64,000 nt of DNA from Linepithema humile (GCF_040581485.1 NC_090131.1:16015501-16079500); one strand, 5' to 3'; counted from the first letter of the stretch, positions 50,078 to 62,382 are shown. Made by a program: numbers and translations. Notes: generated by a model not told the origin, from the letters alone.

Positions 50078-50214
50078 GGGTGCGTTCAGAAACCACATCC
50101 CGGGTGAAAGTCTATTGTTTGTCTGTGGTATATCTATGTCTATAGTATACGTTACGCATAATTGCGGACAATAGACAAAGACTGCCACCCAGAGTGTCCT
50201 TTTTGAACGCACCC
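50078..50214. mobile_element. Small inverted-repeat element (MITE-like, 137 bp)
   Basis: The left end GGGTGCGTTCA (50078-50088) is matched by its reverse complement TGAACGCACCC at 50204-50214. Subterminal sequences also pair in part (TCTATTGTTTGTCTG against CAATAGACAAAG). It has no coding capacity. A target-site duplication is not clear. The structure fits a non-autonomous DNA transposon of unknown superfamily. Confidence 0.55.
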
Positions 50215-50798
50215 TCACGCTGTAATAGAACGAGATTCCAATACTATTTTGCCGAAAGTAAAGAACTCCGACCAAACGGAAAAAATAGCCCGCTGCGATA
50301 TTTCAACTGGTTTGACTTGTACGCTTTTTTTTTGTGCACACGAGTCGTTTGGACCTGACATTCTTATATCAGTTTAATTGATCGATTCTCATACCATTCG
50401 AGTTTCTCGCAACGACATGACAAATGATGTAACAGGTTTTTTGTAATGTATTTTTTAACCGCAATAAGATATTCGCTGCTTACGAAATACTTGTGGAAAA
50501 ATACGAATTGTATGCGTTCTCGATCGGAAATTAGCTATTAATACATTTTCACAATTAAATTGACCGATTAAAACATCTTGCTTAAGCAATTATACTTACA
50601 TGTTGGTTCTTTTTTATATTTTAGGTTTATATTAGAGATTTTAAAACATCAAATATGTGACGGCGCTTTACGGAGCTACTGGAAATATGTAAATGCGTGA
50701 ACGAGTATTTTCAGGACACTAAATTAATACGTTATCGTCGCCGCTGGAGACTATGGACCGTGGAATCGGCTAGCGAGAGCGGAAATATTTTAATGATA

Positions 50799-50806
50799 TG
50801 ACGTCA
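50799..50806. promoter_or_regulatory. Perfect CRE TGACGTCA
   Basis: Full CREB/ATF palindrome; see the CRE finding. Confidence 0.3.
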
Positions 50807-51185
50807 CGGTTAGCAGGTTAATAAGGTCGTGTGGGCGCGTCCTGGTAATAAAGTGCGCTCTTATCCGAGTTCATCCTTTAGTCCTTGCGCGCGCAAGGAA
50901 GGTACCTAGCGACCGTAGCCTCATCCTCCTCTCCTACCATTCTGTTATATACTCCGCTGCCCCGGCCTTAATTTACATATCTCTGTATCAATGCTACTAC
51001 CTTGCTTCACCAGGCGCATACTTTCAGCGACATGCAGCGGTTCACATTTCACGATCGTTCGCTCGCTACAGATTCTCGCAACGGGCGAGAAGGTTACTTA
51101 CGGAGATTGTAGGCGTAGACTCCAGATTTTCGCTTTCATAGGCCAGCTTAACGGAACTCATTTATGCGGATGTATATTGTCATCA

Positions 51186-51915
51186 TTAAGGGGGTATTCC
51201 TCTCTAGAAATTTCAAAAAATCGATTTTTTTGCAATTTATTATACTACAGACCTTCAGAAATACGCCTGTTAAAACTGTATAGTAAAATTCGTAAAATTG
51301 GCTGAGTTATAGTAAATATCAATAATTAGATTTAAACTTTATCAATACGGTACGAAAACTTTAAACGTGTTTTTCTCAAAACTATGTTTTTCAAATCGGC
51401 AACCACGATATGTCGACAACCAATTGGCCGATTCAGCTCAAATTTAATATATATCTTCAGTAGACTGTTTTTGAACGTTGGTAGCAGAATTAAGTCGAAA
51501 TAAAAAATATTTTTTTTTTAATGACTCGCTGAAGAGGAAAAAACGTAGGAAAAATCGATAGTAAACGTTTAGCATGCTGCCATTTTGTCAAAAAAGTTTT
51601 TTTTTAGCTAAATCTGCTATCAGCCCTTACTACACTTATACAGATTAAGAATATGTTTGGTTTATTTTTTTCAAATACATACAACGTCCGCAACACTGGT
51701 TGCCAGTCAGGGCTGTTTTCCGCGCATCATTGTGCCCGAGCGCACAAAACTATATCTAAAAAAAATTTTTTTTTTCCTACACAATTTATTAATGTTTTCA
51801 AAGCACCAATTAATATGTATAAAAAATTGCAAAAAGAAAACTCGAATAGTTTTTTATTTATTCTATTCTAAAAATCACCTCTAAAACAGCACTCTAGGGA
51901 GGAATACCTCCTTAA
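51186..51915. mobile_element. TTAA-flanked MITE, 730 bp
   Basis: TTAA at 51186-51189 and 51912-51915 flank terminal inverted repeats of 19 bp with two mismatches (left GGGGGTATTCCTCTCTAGA at 51190-51208; right end reads GGAGGTATTCCTCCCTAGA from 51911 backwards). The interior is AT-rich with poly-T/poly-A tracts and no transposase. Two short open frames (51653-51884) are Phe/Lys/Asn-rich noise. TTAA duplication is the hallmark of piggyBac-type integration, so a non-autonomous piggyBac-like element is likely. The ends do not match the classical piggyBac terminus from memory. Confidence 0.75.
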
Positions 51916-52424
51916 GTCAATCTCTTACGATTGACATCTGCGACAAAAGATATCCGTATCCTGCAGTTTAACAAAATATAATAGAAAAGACTCGGCTGTT
52001 TAAATCTCCCAAAAAAGAAATTTTGCGTTAAGATAAGTCGGCTAGAAGGATTTGTCGAGGCGGAGAATAATCTTTTACAAGGGCAGGAAATATTGTGACT
52101 AACAAAGGAACAATACGAAAATGTCCATAATTATAAACTGGCCATGATTCTTCAAAAACTTAATCCGTTTAATCCGTTTAATCTTTTTAATCCGTTATTT
52201 TAATCCCACTATTCTGAAAAAAAGTATTCCTTAATATGCCTATATCCATATAATCCTTAATATCCAATGTTTCGTTCAATTGCAAACAAATAAACACTTT
52301 CGTATTGTTTCCTTGTAAGTTCTTTTTATTGAACTCACAAGGGATTTGTCAAAAAAAAAAACTACAAAGCATATGAAAAACCTAAAATTGAAACTAAATC
52401 CTTTTTCTTGAAATCGCAGTTTCC
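51916..52424. other. AT-rich flank between repeats, no gene
   Basis: Short tandem repeats of TTTAATCCG at about 52160-52205. A minus-strand frame of 85 codons (52276-52533) is Phe/Lys/Val-rich and unsupported. Confidence 0.5.
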
Positions 52425-52925
52425 TTTCATAATTGACACAATAGTTCTGCACCTTCTTTTTGTCATGCAGTTTAAAATTCAATAATATTGCTTTATACTC
52501 ATGGGTCGTTATTGACACGCTTACCCTTGTCATACTTATTTTACCAAAATTATACGTGATTACATTGCAACTTCACAAGAAACATTCAAAAGTTACAAAC
52601 GTCACAAAAGAGTTGAAGCGTCATGTAGAGGAGTGTATCGAATTGAAGGAAAGACATTTCATAATTGGCATAACAGTTCTGCATTTTATTTTTGTCATAA
52701 AATAAGATTCTAGCAGTCTAAGATTCTAGCAGTCTAAGATTCATTCCTTTATACCCATGAATCGTTACTGACAGGCTTACCTTTGTCATATTTATTTTAC
52801 CAAAAAATGGAAAAAATGATGATTACATGCAAGAAAATTCCACAGTTAAAAATGTCACAAAAGATTTGAAGCGTCGTGCAGAACAGTGTATTGAATCAAA
52901 GGAAAAGCATTTGCCTGAAACTTTC
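52425..52925. repeat. Diverged tandem duplication, 232-bp period
   Basis: The first copy starts TTTCATAATTGACACAATAG at 52425 and the second TTTCATAATTGGCATAACAG at 52657. Later parts correspond too: GCTTTATACTCATGGGTCGT near 52490 against CCTTTATACCCATGAATCGT near 52743, and the segment encoding VTKELKRHVEECIELKERH against VTKDLKRRAEQCIESKEKH. A 16-bp unit AAGATTCTAGCAGTCT is repeated 2.4 times at 52704-52742 within the second copy. The peptide segments differ mostly by conservative changes, so the unit may descend from coding sequence (a transposon or a decayed gene), but each copy has stops. Confidence 0.65.
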
Positions 52926-55206
52926 TTTTTTTCTCTATTTTAAAATGTATGTATTCATACATGCGTGACACATTTACCAATTTAGACCAATAAATCTAAA
53001 ACTTTTCTTTTTAAATACGTCAGTCCTTTCTGATAATCCCTGTATATTACATATAAATTTGCCAGATGTTACAAAAAGTTGTAACTACATTCCTGTTTCT
53101 TCCTCTACCGTGAAATTTATACCGCACAGTACAAAGTAAGCACAGAAGATAAGCAGAGATTATTTATTTTGAAGCTCTACGTTGTGTAACGTAGTAAATT
53201 AAATAACATTAGAAGAAACAATTTTTTCAATATTTCTCAGATTATAAAGTTAAGTTAAAATCTTAGCAACGCATTCTCTTTCTCGAAGAATGAATGTAAC
53301 AATTGCGAGACGAGATACTTTGACAATTTTATATCTCTTTCAAATAGAAATATTTACGAGATTTATGAATTGCGTTTCTTATTCGTTAAATACGAGAGAG
53401 CAACTTGTCTGGATTAACAATCATTACGCACTATTGCGTCGCATATCTGAGAAGTAATAGTAGTATTCGGCGTGAATACACGCGTGAATCAGTGTTCAAT
53501 CCAGAGTACGGTTATCAAACATAATCCGGCGTCGTTAATCCCACAGATACATTCTACCGAGAATACCGATCGCATCTAGATAGAAAATCAATAGTCCGGG
53601 ATTGAATCGGCAACGTGTCATTTGCTCTGTCGATTGCTGTTATTACATCTATTCTTATTGCTCGTCGCTCGTGTGCCTACGAGCGTACAGTTGCGGAAGA
53701 AAGCACGGCGTGCCAATTATTATCGCGGCAAATTTCCCGATCAGCTTTCTCCGATTATCTGCCAGCTGACTTTACGTTTCCGTTTCTTCATCTCGAGTCG
53801 CAGCACGGCCGTCAAGCGAGAGAAATCCTACCTTATTAATCAGCCGCACACTCTCATCCGACTAAATATTGAGGTTCACATTCCTATCGTATTTAGCGCT
53901 AAATGCGGCCGTTCGATCGCTCATGTCCTGTTTACATTAATTATTATCCGCGTATTTAACAGACTCGGTATCGGACAGCCTCATTCAACGTTAAATGCGC
54001 GAAGTGGATAAAGATTTAAGTGCTGACGTCACATTGATTTAATTGTGACTTGAAACGCGTCTGAAATAGGGATGTTTGATTCCAAATCGATTTTTTCTAA
54101 GAAAATCAGTCGAACATTCCTAATCTGAAGATAATTCTTGACGCGTCGCTAGTAATTATAGCTGTCATCCGATCAGTCTTCAGCAGTTGGCGAAGTAAAA
54201 ACAAAATCATTTCTTCATTAATCAAACGTCCATTACCGCGCTGCGTTACGAGTGTGGAATGTTTTTCGGTTTATTCCACGCTTTGAATACGTATCGAGTT
54301 GTAGCGTTATGCTAATGGTATCAAATCAACGCAACGCAATCTTAGCAATCGCAATGAAAAATAATGGCACGAGCAAAGGAACGTAATTGCGGAAGTACAA
54401 TGTAAGTTAAGTACAATATACCGGAAAATTAAGATTTAATAAGCTGCAATGACGTGTTGCTGACGTCACTAGATTGAAAATCGAACAATTTTGTCTACTT
54501 TTAATATTAACCGCCGCGAGAGTAGGGGAAATCCTTCGGATGAGATCTCAAATCTATTGCATAATGTAATCATTTTACTCATTGTTCGCGATTGCACGTC
54601 ATTCCGTGAGACCATCGGTCTTTCCTAGAACGTCATTGGCAAACGCAATTTGCGTGTCCAACATCGCGTGCAATCGTCCTGACGAAGGATGACTAGCCGA
54701 CTTTTCACGTAAAACGTATACTTTCGAATTCGAAAAGAATATATCGCGGGCAAATACGCATTATTCTCTTTGCACGACACGTATATATCTGAATTCACAT
54801 TCGTTCTTACGTTTCATGCGTTTGTCCACCTTGAAAAAAAAAAAAAAACACACACATGTGTCTTTTATCTCCGTTACTTGACATGCTTGTCACAAGATCT
54901 CGTGTAATGGAAATACAAAATTCTCGACGAGAAAGAACATAAACCTAGCATCGTTAAACGTCGCTTCTACGAGCAACGGTGCCCAACGAGAAAAGTGCAA
55001 ATACCGCGCGCGCGCGCGCGTGCGTGTGTGTCCGTTCTTTGACCGGATTCGAAGACGCGGCAAAGCTCGACGGCCGGAGATTAGGCCTCGTTGGAGGGGG
55101 CGGCGTCGGTGTTCCGCGTGTGCGTTGCAGATTTATTTAAATACATATTAATATTTAATACTCGCGATGCTTAAGTGGGAGTTGCTCTGACCGGGCTGAC
55201 GGGGCC
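52926..55206. other. Intergenic, no supported gene
   Basis: AT-rich, with two perfect CRE palindromes at 54024 and 54461, an A13/CA run at 54834-54857 and a CG/TG alternating run at 55004-55031. Two overlapping plus-strand ORFs (53615-53839 and 53622-54011) start with Leu-rich stretches but show no domain. Confidence 0.5.
55004..55031. repeat. (CG)n-(TG)n alternating purine-pyrimidine tract
   Basis: CG dinucleotides run straight into TG dinucleotides, a sequence capable of Z-DNA formation. Confidence 0.85.
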
Positions 55207-55326
55207 CTATGTAATTACAGCCGGCCCACACCCGCGAAGGAAACGAAAAAACGAGCAGCGGCACGAAAGCCGGCCCGAAAATAAGAGTAACGAAGCTAAC
55301 ATCAAGCTTTGACGTTCGGGTGCCAT
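55207..55326 (-). CDS. Possible signal-peptide-bearing short ORF or first exon
   Basis: On the minus strand, ATG at 55326 in a good insect start context (CAAGATGG) opens a 39-codon frame. It begins MAPERQSLMLASLLLFSG, with a charged n-region and hydrophobic core like a signal peptide, then is Cys/Arg/Phe-rich and stops at TAG. The frame is open upstream as well. A possible donor GG|GTGTGG lies near its end. The island is GC-rich and all frames are fairly open, so this could be chance. Confidence 0.15.
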   Translation of the reverse strand: MAPERQSLMLASLLLFSGRLSCRCSFFRFLRGCGPAVIT

Positions 55327-58300
55327 CTTGCTCTCTCCGTGGTCTAGAACGAACTCGGTTGTTCCACTGTCAGTCAGACGGAGCGCGGTGGAGCCCGATC
55401 GTGCCGGAGTTCCGCGGTAGGCGACGTGCAGCGATCGTGCAATTAAGATAGAGACAAAAGAACAGATCCCGAAGATAACATCTGGGAGGGGCCGCAGCAT
55501 CATCTTGTGAAAACAAACGTTATCTTCGTGTCATCAACATTCTTGGCCGAAGTCATTACCGCCGCTTTTGTATCCGGTGTCCGTAATATTTGCACCAATA
55601 AACGATGAGTAACAAGACGAGCAGGAATCCCCGCTGAAATGACGTATCATTATGCGTATTCGTTCGCGTAGCGGCGGCATTGAGGGAAGGATGAAAAGGA
55701 ATCGAGGAGAAAGAAAGAGCGACCTGACCGGCGGGAGGGGGAGGGCGGGAGCGTGGCGTTTTTCGCGATTTTCTCACGAGGATAATTTCGACGATTAGTG
55801 CAAAAAACGGGGTCCACCGCGCGGAGCGGTGAGCGCGAGAAAATGACAGACAGAAATTGTTTTGCCATGCCGTGTAATTTGCAGGGCCGCAGCCATCATG
55901 TATCATTTGCGCAAATTATAAATTCGTTATTTCACAATTATCATAATGCATTCGCGAATGACCCGGTCACACCGGTCGGTACCGATACGTGATACCAGTT
56001 TCTGCGGAGATCCGTTAAATTGAGCTACAGCTGTCACGTGGGACAACCGAAATTTCCGGGAATCACGCGAGTTACCGCGAGCTACGCGAAACACCGCGAT
56101 TCAATGCAATGTTTGACTTGCGTATACATCATTAAATATTGCCAAACGTGTTAGATATACAAAACAAGTTAATGCTGTTAGATTATCAAACGTATTCGTC
56201 AAGTTTTCTCCTTATCTGATACGCATCGTTGTACAATATTTCACGCTTTATCTTATTGTTTGAAACTTATTATCGATTCACGTGAGAGAGTGCCGAGAGA
56301 TATTATATCGGTATCTTATACTTTTAACACGAGAAATAATTTAAGGAGATAAATGCACATCCGCGTTCCATATCCGGTCGTAAATCTCGCGGCATTATTT
56401 GCGCGATGAATCCGTTCCTGCGTCCATGACTCGTATTCTGCCTCGCGGAGAATCGGCCCGTTGTGTTGAAGAAGAGTCTCACGGAAGCTCCGATCAATTG
56501 TGAAGATCGTGAAGGATCGCGGCTACTGTCAAGTGCACTGCCAAGACCGCTAGTGTATCGTAACCAGTCTGCGGGTGCCGGCGCGACTGGAATTAATTCG
56601 TTCCACAATGTGAGCGCCCGCGCACGCGTTGCGTCCGCCGTCTTATCGGCCTCGTAAAAGGCTTTAAACGTGTGCTTCAGCGGGACGTCGCCGTCGGATT
56701 CGTTATGTAGTCATGGCGACGATACAGCCACGGCTAGTTTTACGAGTGACTTATGCATTTAAACGCACGCATTACAACCTTGATCGGCGGATTTCACGTT
56801 CGCCGACGCGCTTGAATATACCATCGTGCAAAAGGCGATAGGACGGTATCCTTTCTCCGCGTCTTATCGCCACGAAATAAGTCCAGACGAAAATATCGCG
56901 CAAATGTACAATATGGTTCGTGGAGTTTATATCGCGATATTTTACGCACACGCGTGTACAAGGAGATATATTGAAAATAATCGTATTGCAAATAAATTAT
57001 TTCTTATCTATTTTCAGCAAAATATTTCTTAATTGGAAATAAATAATGAATTATTGTGAAGATAATCCTCCATTATAGTCTCCAGTACTGAATCATCGGT
57101 ATTGATTGGTGTTTAACGTTGAATAACAAAAAGTACAAATTTGCGAGACTTACATAAAAAATCAGAATTGTCCAACAGATTTCTTCCATTACGCACGCGG
57201 GATTTCCTATGAGTATCTTTAGATTGTTGGACAAACAACAATTTGCGTCTTACGCGAAAAGTCAGCAACGCGGAAATGGCAGATGTGGGTGGATAACTGT
57301 GTCATACATTGCTTCCGGTCGATCCCCTTCCAATTATGACGATACGGAGTGGGCGCGCGCAAGTCTTTTCCCGGAAGATTCGATTCAATCGCGAGCAAAT
57401 ATTTAGAGCCGGTCATACGACGTCGTCACACGACGTCATCGTGACGTTGTGCCAACGATGACGTAAGAATGTTTCGCCGAGCCGTGATGAGCCGCTCGTT
57501 CATGCAAGCAGCTCGGCGTATACAACAGGAGGGGAGATGCCTGTAGCCTGCGGCGTTAATTTTCTTCTATTTTTAGCATTAGCTCGTCTCGTGTATTACA
57601 ACGAGAAAGCGCGAATGGCGAGATTACTCGCATTCCAGCAGGCAGAAGTAAGTCTGCCGACGGGAACTGGATTTTTCAACCAAATCCTGTGATGACACGC
57701 TCTTGATCATAACAAGCCAATTATACTGTCGTTATACCGTCGTGAAGTATGGAATACGCTTACGTTAATTAACATTACGTAGACCGAAATCCTCCTTGCT
57801 GCCAATTAAAAAAGTCCGACTATTCTTACAAAATCTTCCGCGCTCGGTTGCAAAAATATTATAGAAGAATCTTAATTCATCGCAATAATATCACGACTGT
57901 ATTGCTAGTAAAAAGCGCGATTCTGCTACATTCGACATTTAATCGCGTAATCAAAAAAACTTAATTATATGTGCATCAATTTTCTATATTTATGTTATAG
58001 TTTTATTAAGATAGTTTTAAATATATTGAATATATTCATATAAGTTATTAGAATTATTTGTCGAAGCACGCGTCACGAGAGCGCGCATTTTGCACTATAT
58101 ATTTCACGACGCTCCTGCGCAATATAAAACCGTACGGAATATTTATGAAGATATATGCATACGGGGTGGAAGTTTGTCAGCAGAACACGCAGACAGACCT
58201 GCATCGGCTCTGAGCTAATGGACGTGTCATCCTATTATTAATTGCAGCCGCGGGCGACCTAATTCAGTCACGTAATCGGTGTCTTGGTCAACTTTCGGCC

Positions 58301-59099
58301 AGTGACGCAGATAATCGCTGCACCGTTCGATTAATACGAGCCATTAGGTATTGAGAATGTTGGATGACGGGTGATACTTGGGCGACGTTCAATATAATCG
58401 AAAATAAAAAATGAAACGGCTTAAGACATTCGAAACCGGCGACCACCGTGCTCGCGACGATAGCAGTTCTGTCATCATAAAACTCCACTTCCATATGTCG
58501 CGGGTGAAGGATGCATCGGATACTATTTGTGCAGTCGACGAACGTCGAAAATTATTTCTTACTTTAAGTCGCACTCAAGTGGGAGACCGTTGTTCCATAT
58601 ACCTCGACACGTTACTGCCCTTGTGCGCCGCGCTCTGCACTCCGACCGGTTTCTCACTTACGATTAGATACACGTAAGAGTATTTTCGAGGATTCGTCCG
58701 CGAGAGGAGGAGTCGTCGCCTTCCAATCTGTGGACCTATAAACGGCTCAGTGAACCCCGCAGCAATGAATCGACACCATTTGCAAAACAAGCGGAAGAGA
58801 AAAAAACATTTAGCGCCGCGACATATTATCACTAGTATCAATTTGACTGCCCAAGTCGCGCGACTAGATCGTAAATGTCATCGGCAATGAAAACGCTGAT
58901 TCATTCGTTATTTGCCAATGCACTGACTCTTATCTGCTAGACGTCGTAAAGCCGTGCACGAAGTACAACTGAGTCACTTCTTCAGCGCATTAATCGGCAT
59001 GTCAATAAGTAGTACGGTACTGCGATTCGGTCTCGCAAAACAATCCCGCGCTCGACTGAATACAAAGTAATGTCGCGGAGCGGCGGAGAGACATTAAAA

Positions 59100-59100
<1 letters not shown>
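55327..59100. other. Intergenic, no supported gene
   Basis: GC-rich to about 55.85 kb, then mixed. It includes a second perfect STAT-type site TTCCGGGAA near 56055 and a CRE half-site cluster at 57420-57466. ORFs up to 116 codons are unsupported. Confidence 0.5.
57433..57466. promoter_or_regulatory. CRE half-site cluster with 10-bp inverted repeat
   Basis: ACGTCATCGT (57433-57442) and ACGATGACGT (57455-57464) are perfect inverted copies with a 12-base spacer. Within 57420-57466 there are at least four TGACG/CGTCA half sites, including TGACGTAA at 57459, the bZIP (C/EBP/PAR/ATF) type. It may be a bZIP enhancer or a small hairpin. Confidence 0.35.

Positions 59101-59129
<29 letters not shown>
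59101..59129. repeat. (GA)n microsatellite
   Basis: About 29 bp of GA dinucleotides with two interruptions; a GAGA-factor-type tract. Confidence 0.85.
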
Positions 59130-59131
<2 letters not shown>

Positions 59132-62015
59132 TCAGCATCATCATAAAGTATATTGTACGCGGTTACTATAAAATCTGCATATCCCCGATCTGCGCAATAC
59201 TGCACTCGCGTGACTCTCTTATCTCCTACACACTATTGAACTATTCTCACCTCTGAAGACAGGCTGAATTCATGAATGGAAAGGCTCGGAGCCGCTACAC
59301 CTCCGTGCCGCACGGAGTGATACCGCCCGCGTATCGAAAGTTCGCGGAAGAGAAAGTCCCCGATGACGATGACATCATCGCTACCATGGTCATGGTCTCT
59401 CCGCCGATTCCGTATCAGAGACGCATCTCAGAATTTTCCAGTGATTCTAAGCTGTTACGATTTCAATATTTATAACTTTACACTTAAATATTTATTTTGG
59501 TAAAATTAGTTTTTTTTTCTTATCCTGTCTTCAAAATGTTATAATTCAATAGACGCCGTGTTTTAATTAGCTTCTCGCTGTTATCGATACTAATAATCGT
59601 TTATTGAATGATTAGCTTGCGACCAACACAATGGATCGTGTTCCAGCCTACCGTCTTCCTCCGCAGGAACCTACCGTTGTCGGTTGTTCAAGCCGCAATG
59701 ACTCTAGCTCACTTTCTTCGCTAGCAATACACGCTTGTCTGTGAACAATAGGGCACCAGAAAAGTGAATGACGTCACGATGGATACGAATCCTGCCTTCT
59801 ATGGTTTTCACACTCGGAATTTCACGCTGTACCCACGCTGTAAATTGGTTTGAAATAACGTTCGTTTGAAAATCCTTATTATCCTGTTACATAAATACAA
59901 ACAATCTATCGTGTCTAACGAATAAAACCAGAAACAAAATTGTCATCGTTGACAAAAATCTTCTGATTTTAAAAGAAATTTTTGTTTTCTAAAAGAAACT
60001 AGAACTTTCTAATTTTATTGAACATACAACTTAATAGAAGAACGACAGGTCTCCAATATTTATAATGACATGTTCACAAATGTGTAAGTTGAAAAATCAT
60101 ACATAATGAATCTTATTATGCTTCTCGATGACTGTAAATAAGATTTCGAAAAAAATCAGGGCGGATCTAGGAACCCCGACTACGGTACGGCTCTCGTAAT
60201 CCGTGGTTCTGTTCCCCTCATTAGGGAACTGGATGTAGAAGGTAATTGATACTTTCATAACCTGGCAGCATTCCCACCTGCGAATAGCTGAGTTTTTGCC
60301 GCGGTCTCATTAGAGGTGACAATAAGTAGTTACCTGTTTCCAGGTAGGTACCTGCCTGTTTATCGCGGAACGTCGCGAGCTGAAAGACGGTGCGGTTGCA
60401 CCTGGGATTATTACAGCTATAATTTTGCGATACAACTTTGCGATTTTTGTTATATGTGGAATTCAACGAAGCTGTAATAAGTCAAGCGCTGTTTTGAAGT
60501 GCAGTAGATTATGTGTCATTTTAAATCACTTAGCAGAAGCTCGACGTGCAGATGGCAGAATTATTGTAGTTTGCAGTGTGCAATGTTTTTTTTTTTTTCA
60601 ATATTTAATTATCGCGCTTCCAAATACATTATACTATTAAAATATGTAAAATATGTAAAATACTTGCAAACATTGAATAAGTCGTATAGCAACACAAATC
60701 ATCTTATATGTATAAATATGCATATGTATGATTGCCGATATATGGCTCTCATAAATGTTTTCGCGCTTAATCCTCTCATCCGTGTAGACAAATATACTTT
60801 CTAAATAGGTACACTTGTATAAATTAATTAAAATGCAGTTTCTGTTCTATAAACAATTCAACGACAATCTAAATGAGACAAGTCTCTCATTCACATTTTC
60901 CAAACTGATCAACAATTTTAGTACTTGCCGTGATTCGTAAAACATATATGCGCAGTTTAGCAATTAAGATTGAAGAATCAAGTGAAATAAATAAAACGAA
61001 GCTTTCTTATCCAAGAATTACACTCACACGTGCGAACGATTCCGTGTGTGTAGTTACGCTTCTACCGACCACACTTGGACCGCGACAGCTCTTTCTCGTT
61101 CGAACTGAACGATCCTATCTAATTATGTAAGTGATCCGTAGTCGCGCGTACGTATGTGTGCGTGTAATACGTGCGAGAGTTTACAAATTAGCCGCCGTTA
61201 CGAGATGCGTGTACACGAGTGTCGGCGCAACACTAATCACGGTGATTGCAGGGGAGTGCAAATCGTCGGCGGGATAATATTCCGTGTAATTGGTTCAGCC
61301 CCTGTCAACCTGTCTAGCTACCGGACGATGTCTTAACCGAACACGCTGGTACGTGTGCGTGCGGGACGCACGCATTTTCGCAAACTATCTCGATACTTCT
61401 GTCATCCGTATCCGTTCGTGGAATCTATTACATGCCGCGATCTCACCTCCGTGAGCAATTGAATCCTAGTCAATCGCGATCACGACGCACAGGATCTAAG
61501 ATCCCGCGTCATTCCGAGTTAATGCGTGCACGATCGAGTAATGCTATATCAACGTAGGACGTAATGTTCATTCCGTCGCGATAAATATTGCATTTAGTAC
61601 TGTACAAAACATGCAATATGTGTCAACTCCGTGAAACTTCAACTCTTTTCGTCTCATTAATGTCAGTATTATTAGTGCCGTGCGTGCATATCGTGCTCTA
61701 CGGATATTTTTATACAAACATTCTCGTTCTTCTTGTATCCTTTATAATTTTTTTTTAATAAAAATGTATATGTATATGATTGTTGGAAAATTAGTCTAAT
61801 CTCCGGATCTTTCTTTTGTTCAAGAATTGTCTATATTGTCCAAATTAATTGATTTGTAAATAATCTAAAAGATCAAATAAAAGAAGAAACTTTCCGCCAC
61901 AGATATACAAATTATGTATTGTTCTTTCTGATTTCCGAAGATCTAATAAGCTCCCAGTAATCTTTAAAGATATATTAGTCTGTCAATCTATTTGTTAAAA
62001 ATCAAATATTAATAA
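59130..62015. other. Intergenic, no supported gene
   Basis: A 67-codon ORF at 59272-59475 (MNGKARSRYTSVPHG..., with an acidic DDDD stretch) and a minus-strand 81-codon ORF at 60221-60466 (ending INYLLHPVP) have protein-like composition but no splice or domain support. A perfect CRE lies at 59769. CAGGTAGGTACCTGCCTG near 60343 is a near-perfect palindrome. The rest is AT-rich. Confidence 0.45.
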
Positions 62016-62198
62016 AAAATATTTTTCTTTTCTATTTAAAAAAAAAAATTAGAAATAATCAAAAACAAAATAATTTATATAATAATATTTGTTAAAAATC
62101 AAATATTGATTTTATCAATACAATTTTTAACAAATATTGATAAATTATTTTATTTTTGATTGTTTTAAATTCTTTTTTAAAATAGAAAAGAGAAATTT
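62016..62198. repeat. AT-rich fold-back (inverted repeat, arms about 85 bp)
   Basis: The left arm from AATATTTTTCTTTTCTATTT through AATAATTTAT and TTTGTTAAAAA is mirrored as an imperfect reverse complement on the right, ending AAATAGAAAAGAGAAATTT. The centre is ATTGATTTTATCAAT at 62105-62119. A 22-base segment of the arm (TATTTGTTAAAAATCAAATATT) is also present 98 bp upstream at 61989. It is probably a MITE or a replication-generated palindrome. Confidence 0.65.
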
Positions 62199-62269
62199 AC
62201 TAAAATGACCTTTGTTCAATTAAATTCCTGAAAAGCACTACTGCTGGCCGTAATAATAGTTTAACACTA

Positions 62270-62382
62270 ACTTCTGTTATATATAATTATAAAAATAATC
62301 TATAATTATATAAAATTATATAATTATATAATTATAATATGATATAATATGATATAATATAATTATATAATTATATAAAAAA
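62270..62382. repeat. AT microsatellite-like tract
   Basis: Repeats of ATTATATAATTATATA and ATATGATATAAT without G/C apart from rare bases. Confidence 0.8.
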
